From Caprella mutica (Eukaryota > Arthropoda > Malacostraca > Amphipoda > Caprellidae), in NCBI GenBank assembly GCA_947561585.1, contig CANNZV010000861.1:124001-188000 (forward strand): a stretch of 64,000 nt of DNA. The letters are read 5' to 3'. Below are positions 54,994 through 63,345 of the stretch, piece after piece. The notes below the pieces were generated by a model, which was not told the DNA's origin, searched no databases, and saw only the letters and a list, made by a program, of their open reading frames with translations. A program made the position numbers and the translations under genes. The first letter of the stretch is position 1, and each line of letters starts with the position of its first letter.

Positions 54994-57525
54994 TTATTTT
55001 ACTTTTTTCAAAACGCCATTGATATTTTGAGCTATATAAGCGTCTTTAAATCCACGTGTTCTTGCTTTGCGTAAGGCACGAAGCGCAGAGTCGTAACTGT
55101 CATAACCTGACAAAATCATGATGGTATATTGACCACTATATTGTTTGTTTAAGCGTCCAATATCAATTACTTTATTGGCATCAAAATACTTTTCAGGATT
55201 AGAATAAGCTGCCAAACGTACTACATAAGGGCTGTTACTGTTGATTGTCGTTTGACCACCGCCAGATGTGTTGCCGCTATTATAATTACCGCTATTTCCG
55301 CCGCCATTTTCTGTAACAATAAATGCTCCTGAATAGCCACGACCAAGCACTTGTTGCTGTGCACGAAGGGCTTCTGCTCGAGTAGTATAAGTGCCTAAAC
55401 GAATTTTGTTGATATTGCCCGCAGGTGTGTAATAAATACTGCCTAGGTCAGATAAACGGTTTTGGAAGGCATTCAAATCTAAAGTCTTATTAGCTGAAAC
55501 GGCTGCAATTTGAACGGAATAACCGCTACGAATAGTACCGCCAGAAGTGCCACTATTAGTGCCTGTATATCCGCCAGTGCTGCTGTTTCCGCCAGTATAA
55601 GTACCGCTATTGCCATTGTTTCCACTGCTATTTCCACCAGTGTAGCCACCGCCACTATTTGTGCCAGAGTTGCCTCCGTTGTAGCCGCCATTATTTCCGC
55701 CATTATAAGCACCGCCATTATTGCCACCATCAGCATAGCCACCTGAAGTAGGCGTGATGCTAGTAGAGCCTAAAATGCTGAGGTCTGTACCACTGCTGCT
55801 TGTGCGCAAAGTACGACTAGCATCAATATAGCCTTCTTTGCTATAGCGAATAAGATAGGGGGTGTTGGGAGCTAATTGCAATACATATTCACCGCTACCG
55901 TCCGAAATGGAAGTGATGGTAGAGTTATCATTTTGATTAGTTGCACGTATCGTTACATTTGATAAAGCAACGCGTGTATTGATGTTCATGACGCGTCCAT
56001 TGTAGCCTGCGCCAATTTTACGCATATTGATGATAACCCGCTTATTATTTTGCAGAGTAGCGGTCGATAAACTAAAGGAGGTACTCATATAACCTTCTTT
56101 TTTAATGACTGGCGAACAGTTCAGTCCATTCATCATTTGGAAGCTATAAATACCATTATTGTCCGTTGCATATACGCCTTCTCCACAACTTGAAAAATCT
56201 ACACTTGCACCCGAAATGCCCATTCCTGTTGCATCATCCGTAATTTGTAAGACTACTGCATCTGTTAATTTAGTTACTCTATAAATGTCTTCTAAACCCT
56301 TACCATTTACGCGGTTGGACGTGAAATAGCCGCGATTACTCATACGATTATAAACAAAGTCATAGTCATCACGTGATGAATTTAAAGCGGTACCTGTGTG
56401 ATAAATACTTGCCCATTGGCTGCCTGTTTTTTCAGCACGGAAAATATCATAACCCCCCATACCTTGATGCCAATCAGAAGAGAAATAAAGAGAAGTACCA
56501 TCAAAAAATGGTGAAATTTCATTGCCGGCAGAATTGATAACTGCGCCCATGTTTTCTGGAGTTGACCAAGTATTTCCGGTGCGACGACAAACATAAATAT
56601 CGAAACCACCGAAACCATCAGGACGGTCAGAAGCAAAATAAAGGGAATTGCCATCTGGTGAAAACGAAGGATAGCCGGTAGAGTAGCCAGCACCATTAAA
56701 AGCAAAGGCTTTAGAGCCTTTCCAATTGCCACCACTCGTGACACCTGCTAGGTATAAGTTTAATTCAACACCACTTGATGGAATTTGGCGAGTGCCTTCC
56801 ACGAAGTTATTTTTAGTAATAGCGACCAGACGCCCATCAGGAGAGTAGGCCACAGGGCCTTGGTTGAAGTTATTGGTAATATCATCATGTACGTATGATG
56901 GCGGTTTTAGAAAACCAGTATTGTCTGGGGTAGTAAAATAAAGTCGATTGCCAGCACCATTGTCCCAGTTGTTTCTATTGCTACCTACTTTTGTAATGTC
57001 ATTACGACTAGAAGAATAAACGACTGCTGTACCAAACATCGCTGCCCCAAAATCACTACCAGAGGAGTTGATGTATTCATTGGATACTTCAAAAAGAGCG
57101 GCATCATTACGGTGTTCTTTTGCAAAGTCACAACTAGCCGCATATTGGCGACCATCGGCTGGATATTTTTGTGCATAACGATTAAACCACTTCTTTGCCT
57201 CATCATATTGACCGATAGCTTTGAGGGTTTTACCATAATTTAAAAAAGCCTCAGTATCTACTTTTCTTTGTTGTACGGCGCGCTCATAAAATTCGGCTGC
57301 TTGCGTCATTTGGTTTAAATGACGGTACGAATCCGCAATGCCTGTCAATGCAGCGACATTGTTTTCTTGCTTATCTAAGACTTTTTGATAAGACTTAATA
57401 GCCAGATTAAACGCTTTGAGTTCATATTGTTTATTCGCACGTTTGAGAGAAGATTGTGCCTGTATGCTGACACAAAACAATAAGGTTGCCGCTAGAAGTA
57501 GCGTTGCTTTTTTCAGAAATCTCAT
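54994..57525 (-). CDS. TPR-PD40-carboxypeptidase-regulatory-like-SPOR protein (PorE-like)
   Basis: An 843-residue protein with a signal peptide (MRFLKKATLLLAATLLFCVS). TPR-type helices lie at about 25-130 (AFNLAIKSYQKVLDKQENNV), and WD40-like PD40 blades at about 190-400 (VAYSPDGRLVAI, PSFSPDGNSLYFASDRPDG, ISPFFDGTSLYFSSDWH). Two carboxypeptidase-regulatory-like folds follow (about 430-600; GISGASVDFSSCGEGVYATD, ALSNVTIRAT). A Gly/Asn/Ser-rich linker (about 608-665) leads to two SPOR-like domains (about 667-735 and 764-835; SGYSVQIAAVSANKTLDL and SPYVVRLAAYSNPEK). P. gingivalis PorE has TPR, PD40 and CRD plus OmpA; here SPOR, another peptidoglycan-binding fold, takes the OmpA place. An envelope tether for the T9SS is plausible. 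A promoter motif lies upstream at 57551-57584. Confidence 0.88.
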   Translation of the reverse strand: MRFLKKATLLLAATLLFCVSIQAQSSLKRANKQYELKAFNLAIKSYQKVLDKQENNVAALTGIADSYRHLNQMTQAAEFYERAVQQRKVDTEAFLNYGKTLKAIGQYDEAKKWFNRYAQKYPADGRQYAASCDFAKEHRNDAALFEVSNEYINSSGSDFGAAMFGTAVVYSSSRNDITKVGSNRNNWDNGAGNRLYFTTPDNTGFLKPPSYVHDDITNNFNQGPVAYSPDGRLVAITKNNFVEGTRQIPSSGVELNLYLAGVTSGGNWKGSKAFAFNGAGYSTGYPSFSPDGNSLYFASDRPDGFGGFDIYVCRRTGNTWSTPENMGAVINSAGNEISPFFDGTSLYFSSDWHQGMGGYDIFRAEKTGSQWASIYHTGTALNSSRDDYDFVYNRMSNRGYFTSNRVNGKGLEDIYRVTKLTDAVVLQITDDATGMGISGASVDFSSCGEGVYATDNNGIYSFQMMNGLNCSPVIKKEGYMSTSFSLSTATLQNNKRVIINMRKIGAGYNGRVMNINTRVALSNVTIRATNQNDNSTITSISDGSGEYVLQLAPNTPYLIRYSKEGYIDASRTLRTSSSGTDLSILGSTSITPTSGGYADGGNNGGAYNGGNNGGYNGGNSGTNSGGGYTGGNSSGNNGNSGTYTGGNSSTGGYTGTNSGTSGGTIRSGYSVQIAAVSANKTLDLNAFQNRLSDLGSIYYTPAGNINKIRLGTYTTRAEALRAQQQVLGRGYSGAFIVTENGGGNSGNYNSGNTSGGGQTTINSNSPYVVRLAAYSNPEKYFDANKVIDIGRLNKQYSGQYTIMILSGYDSYDSALRALRKARTRGFKDAYIAQNINGVLKKVK

Positions 57526-58246
57526 AGAAAATTTGTTTTATCATTCTTTTCAAAAATATGGCTAATTAGACTGGAAATTAAAAGAATAGCCGATTGATTT
57601 TTTGAAAAAAATGGCTGGTTAATCGAGTATAAATACGAAATTTGATGATTAATTTTTAAAATCTAATGTCTTTAAAATGTATAAGCCTTTTATTTTAAAA
57701 GGAATACATCTAAATAAAAAAAGAATGAGTTGTTTTTGAGGTAATCTCTTCATAACCAATATTTTAAAAGAGTTGATACCAATCGCTAAGGTACATATTT
57801 TGAATTAATTTAGCTAATTGCTAAATTGTAATTTGGTGATAGAACTTAGCTGAAAATACAAAACGCCGCTTCCATCCTAAGATAAAAGCGGCATTTAATA
57901 AAGCAAGCGGAACGAGAAATCGTCCCGTTTTGCAATGATAACATCGGCTAAGATGTGTTTTTATTTTAAGTAAAACTGATTCAATAAGTTAGACCATTAT
58001 ACTTCGTCTTTATCTTCTGCCTAATGTCTAAAATCTAATGTCTTTTTTATAATTGCGAATTAAACCACTAGTTACTTTCGTGTTAAAGTTATTGAAAAAG
58101 ACCGGGAATATCGTTGAATAATAGCGAATATTGCGTCTTAAAAAATAGAAAAGAAAAACAACAGAAAAACAATATAAGTGCAACTATTACGTACTTTCGT
58201 CAGTCGATAGTATTGAACCATTCATAAAGTCTATTCAAAAAATAGA
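57526..58246. other. divergent intergenic region with tandem hairpins
   Basis: Both neighbours are transcribed away from this region. At 57862-57896, CGCCGCTT / AAGCGGCA forms a hairpin, followed near 57905-57937 by a second, GGAACGA / TCGTCCC type, hairpin. With no gene ending here, they may belong to a small RNA or a regulatory leader. Nothing else was recognised. Confidence 0.5.
57551..57584 (-). promoter_or_regulatory. putative promoter of the TPR-SPOR gene
   Basis: On the minus strand, TATTTTTG (57551-57558) matches TAnnTTTG exactly, with a weak TTTTA -33 element about 20 nt upstream. The -7 element ends about 25 bp before the ATG. Confidence 0.5.
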
Positions 58247-59443
58247 ATGAAACAGATAATCACCCTACTTTTGCTTTCTTTTGCTTGTGTACCTGCTCTA
58301 TTTGCAGCAGAAAACCTAGCAACGATTAGTATTCCTTTTTATTCCGAAAGGGCGCAAATTCGCTATACTCCTCAATTATTAACTACTCAAAAAGTGCGAT
58401 TGGGCTACGCAGACAGAAGCAATGGTAAGCAAGAAGCACAAAGCTACTATGAGCAATTAGAAGGTTGGGATGATGGTATTTTAATACAAGATTTAAAGAA
58501 ATATAAAGCTAAATATGCGCTCAATGATTGGTTTTATTTTGAGTTATTAAACAAAACGATTGACCAAATAGCTGCTGATAAAACCAGACATCATCAAACG
58601 CTTTTGAAATGGTATTTGCTGAACAAATCGGGCTATGACTGTCGCATTACCTATTGGGAACGTTCTACTTTTTTGAATATTTATACAGAGGATGAACTTT
58701 ATGATGTGCCGATTTTGACGGAAGGTATGCGCAATTACGCTAATTTGAGTAGTTGGCTAGCCGGAAAAGCAATGCAACGTTCTTTATATATGCTGGACTA
58801 TGCGCCTAATCCTCGTGGCAAATCCTTTTCCTTTGCGCTAGAAAATCTGCCAATTTTAAAAGCAGAAGTAAAGCCCCGAATGGTGCAGTTTCAGGCGAAT
58901 GGACAGCGATATGTTGTGGATTTTGTATTTGACCAAACAGCGGTTAATATCATGAAAAATTACCCAACTCAAGCCGAAGGTCGTTATTTGACTATCCCTT
59001 TTTCGGCAACGGCAAGCCAGTCTTTATTGCCAAAATTAGAAAAAATAATTGCTAATAAATCCAAAAAGGAAGCACTCGAAATTTTGGTGTCCTTCACTCG
59101 CTCGGCATTTAATTATAAAAAAGATGAAGATTATTTCGGAAGAAGTCGTCCGATGGCAGCAGAAGAGGTTTTTCATTATCCATATTCCGACTGTGAAGAC
59201 CGTTGTGCCTTGTTTTATCGCATTACGAAGTCATTACTCGACGAACCGATGATAGTCATGGCTTATGATGACCATGTGACTGTAGCAGTTGCTGCTTCAA
59301 GCTTAGAAGGGGAGGTGTTTAATTATGGAAATAAAAAATATGTTGTTTGTGACCCGACAGGGCCGTCCAATTCTTCAGAGATTGGATATTTTCCGAAGGG
59401 TTATAAAAAACGTTCATTTGAAGTGATTGCACGGCATAAATAA
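58247..59443 (+). CDS. secreted transglutaminase-like cysteine protein
   Basis: A 398-residue protein with a signal peptide (MKQIITLLLLSFACVPALFA). The C-terminal third is a transglutaminase-like core with the full catalytic triad: C316 in YSDCEDRCALF, H343 in DDHVTVAV and D369 in VVCDPTG. The first 250 residues are a beta/alpha region rich in Tyr and basic residues (YERLEG-like helices, DRSNGKQEAQSYYEQLEGW), typical of Bacteroidota transglutaminase-like proteins of unknown substrate. The family includes peptidases and amide-forming enzymes. No T9SS sorting domain is present, so a periplasmic or outer-membrane-associated location is likely. Monocistronic. The fold is confident; the reaction is unassigned. 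Confidence 0.8.
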   Translation: MKQIITLLLLSFACVPALFAAENLATISIPFYSERAQIRYTPQLLTTQKVRLGYADRSNGKQEAQSYYEQLEGWDDGILIQDLKKYKAKYALNDWFYFELLNKTIDQIAADKTRHHQTLLKWYLLNKSGYDCRITYWERSTFLNIYTEDELYDVPILTEGMRNYANLSSWLAGKAMQRSLYMLDYAPNPRGKSFSFALENLPILKAEVKPRMVQFQANGQRYVVDFVFDQTAVNIMKNYPTQAEGRYLTIPFSATASQSLLPKLEKIIANKSKKEALEILVSFTRSAFNYKKDEDYFGRSRPMAAEEVFHYPYSDCEDRCALFYRITKSLLDEPMIVMAYDDHVTVAVAASSLEGEVFNYGNKKYVVCDPTGPSNSSEIGYFPKGYKKRSFEVIARHK

Positions 59444-60041
59444 GAACAATATTGTTGTTGAAATATTAGGTTTAAAGATTTACTTAGAATGTATTGTAAG
59501 TTTTAATGAGTTGATAATCAGTTGCTTAGGTTTTTAAGTGAGTGTTTTTCTTCGATTTTATAGAGCGGGGAGAATAATTGATTTTAATACCAAACGCATA
59601 ATATATTGCTTCTCAAGCCTATAAACTTTAAAGATGCTCTTGAGATACGGTAGCATGTAAACTAAAGTGGCGTGTTTTTTGAGAACCGCTAAAGAGTAAG
59701 AAAGTATGTTGCATAGCCGAATTAGTTTATTACATTTGCGCGAAATTATGCAAAACGAATGCTTTTTGCATCCTTCGTTTATATAGGCTAAATACTTTTT
59801 TGGAGTAGATGAACTTTTTATTAGTATTTTCAATTATTATGCTTATATAGACAAAATATGGACGAGTAAAGAAACTTTATTGCTGCTTTTTCGTCCATTA
59901 AATATAGTTGCTTTGGTTTTTCGATGCTAAATAAAATAAGATAACTCGTTGATTATCAACGATTTAAATTATTTTGCGCTAAGAAATAACAACTTAACTA
60001 TGATTGAAACAGAATTTTAAACACTAAACAGATTAAGTGTT
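59444..60041. other. intergenic leader of the DUF2795 gene
   Basis: About 600 bp, AT-rich. No gene supported; a 91-codon minus-strand frame (59558-59833) was rejected. The right part holds the operator-like palindrome at 59947-59961 and a TATTTTGC -7-like motif near 59970. Confidence 0.5.
59947..59961. promoter_or_regulatory. operator-like palindrome upstream of DUF2795 gene
   Basis: CGTTGAT-T-ATCAACG, perfect 7-bp arms around one base. It sits about 10 bp before a TATTTTGC -7-like element and 80 bp before the start codon, a position suited to a repressor or activator. Confidence 0.45.
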
Positions 60042-60263
60042 ATGTATTGGACATTGGAATTGGCTTACCATCTAGAAGATGCGCCTTGGCCGGCTACACG
60101 TGACGAATTGATTGATTATGCAATTCGCTCAGGCTCTCCTCTGGAGGTTATTGAAAACCTTCAAGGAATGGAAGATGAAGGTGAAACTTACGAAGCTATG
60201 GATGATATCTGGCCGGATTTCCCTCGTAAAGATGACTTCCTTTTTAATGAGGATGAGTATTAA
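60042..60263 (+). CDS. DUF2795 family protein
   Basis: A 73-residue acidic protein that is almost entirely the conserved DUF2795 motif: MYWTLELAYHLEDAPWPATR, DELIDYAIRSGSPLEVIENL, then DDIWPDFP and the end FLFNEDEY. The family is short, nearly invariant in Bacteroidota and without known function; some relatives resemble small helical nucleic-acid-binding or degradation-adaptor proteins, but none of that is visible here. It is followed by a terminator at 60348-60384 and preceded by an operator-like palindrome. The very high conservation suggests a core role. Start and stop are clear. Confidence 0.9.
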   Translation: MYWTLELAYHLEDAPWPATRDELIDYAIRSGSPLEVIENLQGMEDEGETYEAMDDIWPDFPRKDDFLFNEDEY

Positions 60264-60347
60264 TCAAAAAAAATGTAGAACGTCTTTCTTAGATGCTTCT
60301 TCTACCTTCTTTATTCTGTAAATGAATAGCGAAGAAATGAATAAAAA

Positions 60348-60384
60348 AAGGTTTGATGAACGGTCGTTCATTAAGCCTTTTTGC
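60348..60384 (+). terminator. terminator of DUF2795 gene
   Basis: AAGGTTTGATGAACG pairs with CGTTCATTAAGCCTT (15 bp with two G-U pairs) around a short loop, followed by a T run. A family A element begins six bases later. Confidence 0.85.
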
Positions 60385-60389
60385 TTTTA

Positions 60390-60549
60390 AGTAGTACACG
60401 TTAATTATTTCGGAAAATTTGAGGACAAGATTTTTTCGTATATTTTCTTTAAAAAATCAGTGCATAGCCCTAGCTACGGACTTATTTTTTGGAGGAAATA
60501 GGCGGAAAAAGATGTTTTCAAATTACCGAAATAATTGAGGTGTACTACT
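60390..60549. mobile_element. 160-bp palindromic element, family A copy 3
   Basis: Nearly identical and same orientation as 3610-3769, with TA at 60388-60389 and 60550-60551. It sits directly behind the DUF2795 terminator. Non-coding. Confidence 0.9.
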
Positions 60550-60567
60550 TATGTTATTTTTTTATTA

Positions 60568-60785
60568 TATCTTTGTAGCATTCTATTATAAAAATGCACT
60601 ATTTAGTCATACCTAATTGTATTACAATAAACATTTTAGCACTTCTCTACTTTTCTATTTATGCAGTTTTATTGCATAAATAACTTGCAATTTATGATTG
60701 AGGCTTCTTTCATTAAAAGAAACTCAAATTTTTTTTCATATCAAAGTTTGGTCTCGACGAACACTTGTCCGTCGGGACTTTTTTG
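60568..60785 (+). ncRNA. candidate small RNA between promoter motif and terminator
   Basis: TATCTTTG (60568-60575) is an exact TAnnTTTG match, and a strong terminator ends at 60785. The 200-nt span between them has no open frame of useful length. It includes an inverted repeat TTTATGCA / TGCATAAA near 60658-60680. The preceding gene has its own terminator, so this would be a separate transcript. Purely predicted; no known RNA family is recognised. Confidence 0.4.
60751..60785 (+). terminator. intrinsic terminator
   Basis: GTCTCGACG and CGTCGGGAC form a 9-bp stem (one G-T pair) with a 10-nt loop, then seven T residues. Confidence 0.88.
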
Positions 60786-61405
60786 TTTGTAAGTAATTGA
60801 TTAATAGTACTTTATGTATTTAGTAAGGTGTTTGGATTTGGTCATTTTTTTTGTGGGTTATGATTTTTTATAAGAGCAGTTGCTAAATGTTTTATAAAAA
60901 AAAGTAATTTTCAGATAGGGGATGCAGCGAATTTGATGTGTCTTTAATCATGTAAGTAAGCAAGTAATTATTCAAAGGAATAAATTTGCTGAATGACACA
61001 CTTCGTAATTTTTATCTTTTTAAGAAAACGTTAAAACTTAGAAAATAAGTGTTACGAAATTGGCGTTCAAGAAATATATCTTCAAAGAGATTTTTTCTCT
61101 AAAAAGATATTGAAAGACTGTTACTATTTTGAGTGTTGGCGTTATGTAAATGAAAATAAAATACTTAGCGACCCAACTATTTTGAAAAAACAACCGTCTA
61201 TAAAAGTAAGTAACGACGAAAGAATAAGTCAGTCATTTCGACAGTGAAAAATGAGGGAAATTTGTCCTGTCCAAATGACGGAGTTATTTTTTCGTCGTTA
61301 CTAAGTAAGAAATCACCCGGTAATTTGAAAACAACATCTTTATCCGAAAACTGAAAACAACCCCTTTTTAGAAACCATTTTTAATCAACCTTCAACACCG
61401 ACAAA
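60786..61405. other. intergenic, nothing recognised
   Basis: About 620 bp of AT-rich DNA before the small lipoprotein gene. A weak similarity to a family A arm (GGTAATTTGAAAACA) occurs at about 61319. No gene or structured RNA was seen. Confidence 0.45.
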
Positions 61406-61615
61406 ATGAAAACTTCAAAATCAGTTCAGCAATTATTCGCGTTAGCAACTTTCGCGATTTTGACTACATTTTTCGCTTCTTGTACTGCAGGCTATGGTTG
61501 TCCAAACCAGATTGATAACAATGCTTGTGCATTAGAAAAACAAGAAGTAAAAGCGACACCCGACGTACCGACCACAGTGTTTACGGCGAAGAGCCGCACT
61601 GCAATTACACGTTAA
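61406..61615 (+). CDS. small putative lipoprotein
   Basis: A 69-residue protein with a lipoprotein-type signal (FALATFAILTTFFASC, lipobox cysteine at about residue 26). The mature part is only about 44 residues, with a CPNQIDNNACALEKQE segment (two more cysteines, possibly one disulfide) and a Thr/Pro-rich tail. A short protein, but the frame starts with a good signal and lies in an otherwise open region. It precedes the beta-barrel gene by 274 bp on the same strand. Function unknown. Confidence 0.6.
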   Translation: MKTSKSVQQLFALATFAILTTFFASCTAGYGCPNQIDNNACALEKQEVKATPDVPTTVFTAKSRTAITR

Positions 61616-61654
61616 TTTTGATATTAAGTAGCTGATATTCAATGTCTTAACTTC

Positions 61655-61795
61655 GCTTAGGGCTGTCTGTTTATTCGCTACATTCACCTGACTTTTCGCA
61701 TGAATGAACTAGCATTCAGCTAGCACGTTTATGGTCTTTGGCGCAATGGAAATAGCTTTTGCACGGCTGTTTCCACTGCCCGATGACAGCCCAAA
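61655..61795. other. structured inverted-repeat segment
   Basis: GGGCTGTC (about 61661) and GACAGCCC (about 61786) close a 130-nt segment that contains further small hairpins (CTAGCATTCAGCTAG, GGAAATAGCTTTTGCACGGC with TTTCC). It has no frame and could be a REP-type element or a structured RNA in the leader of the beta-barrel gene. No second copy was seen. Confidence 0.4.
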
Positions 61796-61889
61796 GTGAC
61801 TTAAAAAAAAACGACTGTTTTAAACCATTAACACCATTTAATACCATTAATTTTCCATCATCCGTAATAACTTAAAAAATATCACCGTT

Positions 61890-62507
61890 ATGAAAAACTT
61901 CCTCATCACATTCTGTACCCTAGTATTTGCTTTAACTTTTAGTGTTCAAACGAATGCACAATCAAAAGAGGCAACTCGTGTTTTCAAAAAAGGACAAGCT
62001 GACTTGAACATCGGTCTTGGTGTTATTCCAACCTATTTCCTAGACAAAGGTACAACTGTTTTTATCCCAGTTATGGTGAGCGCAGATTTCATGGTTGGCA
62101 AAACGTTCAGTGTAGGTGCATTTTCTAGCTACTCTGTTTCTGACGGACAAGAGCGCACTTACCCCACTAATCCCAAAGGCGACCCACACTCAGAAGGCAT
62201 CATAGGGCAGTGGAGAAATACATACTCTGAAATCGGTGTACGTGGTGCATTTCACTATATCCAACGCGACAATTTCGACGTATATGGCGGTATAAGTGTA
62301 GCTTATACTAATATCAAAATAGAAAGTTTGAAAGAAGGAACAGAAGAATTAGAAGGTCATTTAGGCATCAAGCCAGTCAATAATAAAGTAGTGCCTTCTG
62401 CTTTCATCGGTGCAAAATATGCATTAACGCCACGAATTAGTGCATTTTCTGAAGTAGGCTTCAGCAGTTCTTTATTGAAAGTTGGTGTGAGCATGCGTTT
62501 CTTATAA
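61890..62507 (+). CDS. outer-membrane beta-barrel family protein
   Basis: A 205-residue protein with a signal peptide (MKNFLITFCTLVFALTFSVQ, cleavage near NAQS). The mature chain is a series of amphipathic beta strands with turns: DLNIGLGVIPTYFLDKGTTV, KTFSVGAFSSYSVSD, EIGVRGAFHYIQRDNFDVYG, then FIGAKYALTPRISAFSEVGF, ending SLLKVGVSMRFL with the C-terminal phenylalanine region typical of outer-membrane barrels. It is likely an eight-strand barrel. It may share expression with the upstream small lipoprotein. The ligand or role is unknown. Confidence 0.8.
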   Translation: MKNFLITFCTLVFALTFSVQTNAQSKEATRVFKKGQADLNIGLGVIPTYFLDKGTTVFIPVMVSADFMVGKTFSVGAFSSYSVSDGQERTYPTNPKGDPHSEGIIGQWRNTYSEIGVRGAFHYIQRDNFDVYGGISVAYTNIKIESLKEGTEELEGHLGIKPVNNKVVPSAFIGAKYALTPRISAFSEVGFSSSLLKVGVSMRFL

Positions 62508-62563
62508 AAAGCTATCCCCTTGGCTTGATGATTGAACTATTTTGATTGTTGAGTTATTGGAGT

Positions 62564-62612
62564 CAGCAACTCTCGATTTAAGTAGAAAAGTGGTGTGTTG
62601 CCAGTCATTAAT
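62564..62612. repeat. left-end fragment of family D
   Basis: CAGCAACTCTCGATTTAAGT followed by AGAAAAGTGGTGTG matches the left end of the full family D copies; the right end is absent. Confidence 0.6.
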
Positions 62613-62636
62613 AATAATAAATGTGTCCGACTACTT

Positions 62637-62806
62637 AGGAACGATGAGTGTACTCCGAAATATAAAATTAAACAGAATTAACGGGCTTGTATAGGATTAA
62701 TTCATTTGTAAAGTACTGATTATTAGCGTATTAAAAAAAATATAAAATCCAGTGTAATCCGGTTAATCCGGTCTAAATGACTTTTCGGAGTACACTCATC
62801 GTTCCT
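62637..62806. mobile_element. family C palindromic element copy 3
   Basis: A 170-bp element with ends AGGAACGATGAGTGTACTCC on both strands and the family's central ACTGATTATTAG. Non-coding. Flanking TA-like bases do not match exactly, so no target duplication is claimed. Confidence 0.82.
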
Positions 62807-62909
62807 TACCAATTCTTGGTATTTTTAAAATTGCCGAATGCTTGTAAAAGTGTTCGGCAATTTTTATAAATCAATATTACCAAATTTTACTATGTCTATC
62901 TAATTTGAA

Positions 62910-63042
62910 CAGCGATTCTCGGCTTAAGTAAAGGTCGAATGGTGTTAGCATTTTTTTACGATAAAGTAGGAAGTATATGAATATCCGTTTTTAAAGTTCA
63001 TGACTGCTAACACCACTTTTCTACTTAAACCGAGAATTGCTG
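62910..63042. mobile_element. family D palindromic element copy 2, 9-bp target duplication
   Basis: A 133-bp non-coding element with ends CAGCGATTCTCGGCTTAAGT and CAGCAATTCTCGGTTTAAGT (other strand), flanked by perfect TAATTTGAA direct repeats (62901-62909 and 63043-63051). Inverted relative to copy 1. Confidence 0.9.
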
Positions 63043-63345
63043 TAATTTGAAAGCTCCAAAAATAAAATTTATGCACGTTACAAAAAACGCTGCAACCTGT
63101 ATTTTTAATAGCCTTATGTGTTTATAACTAATTGATTTACAGTGAGTTAATTGAAGAATAGTTGTTTAGTTTAAATGCCGAAGTGTAAAAAACACACTAA
63201 TTCCGCTCTATATATTTGTTTACTCGCGCAAAAAGTTATAATTTTTGGCCATTCAAGCTCAAGCAAATGCTAAATGCTGATTAGGAAATACCCACTTTTT
63301 TTGAAAGACAGTTAAACGCAAAATAAATTTATACAAATAAAAAAC

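Noticed and set aside
56366..56379. TCATCACGTGATGA as a parS site
   Set aside because: It lies within a coding region and matches the usual parS consensus only in the central CACGTG.
59558..59833. 91-codon minus-strand frame as a gene
   Set aside because: AT-rich, low-complexity protein without a domain; it lies in the leader of the DUF2795 gene and has no supporting start context.
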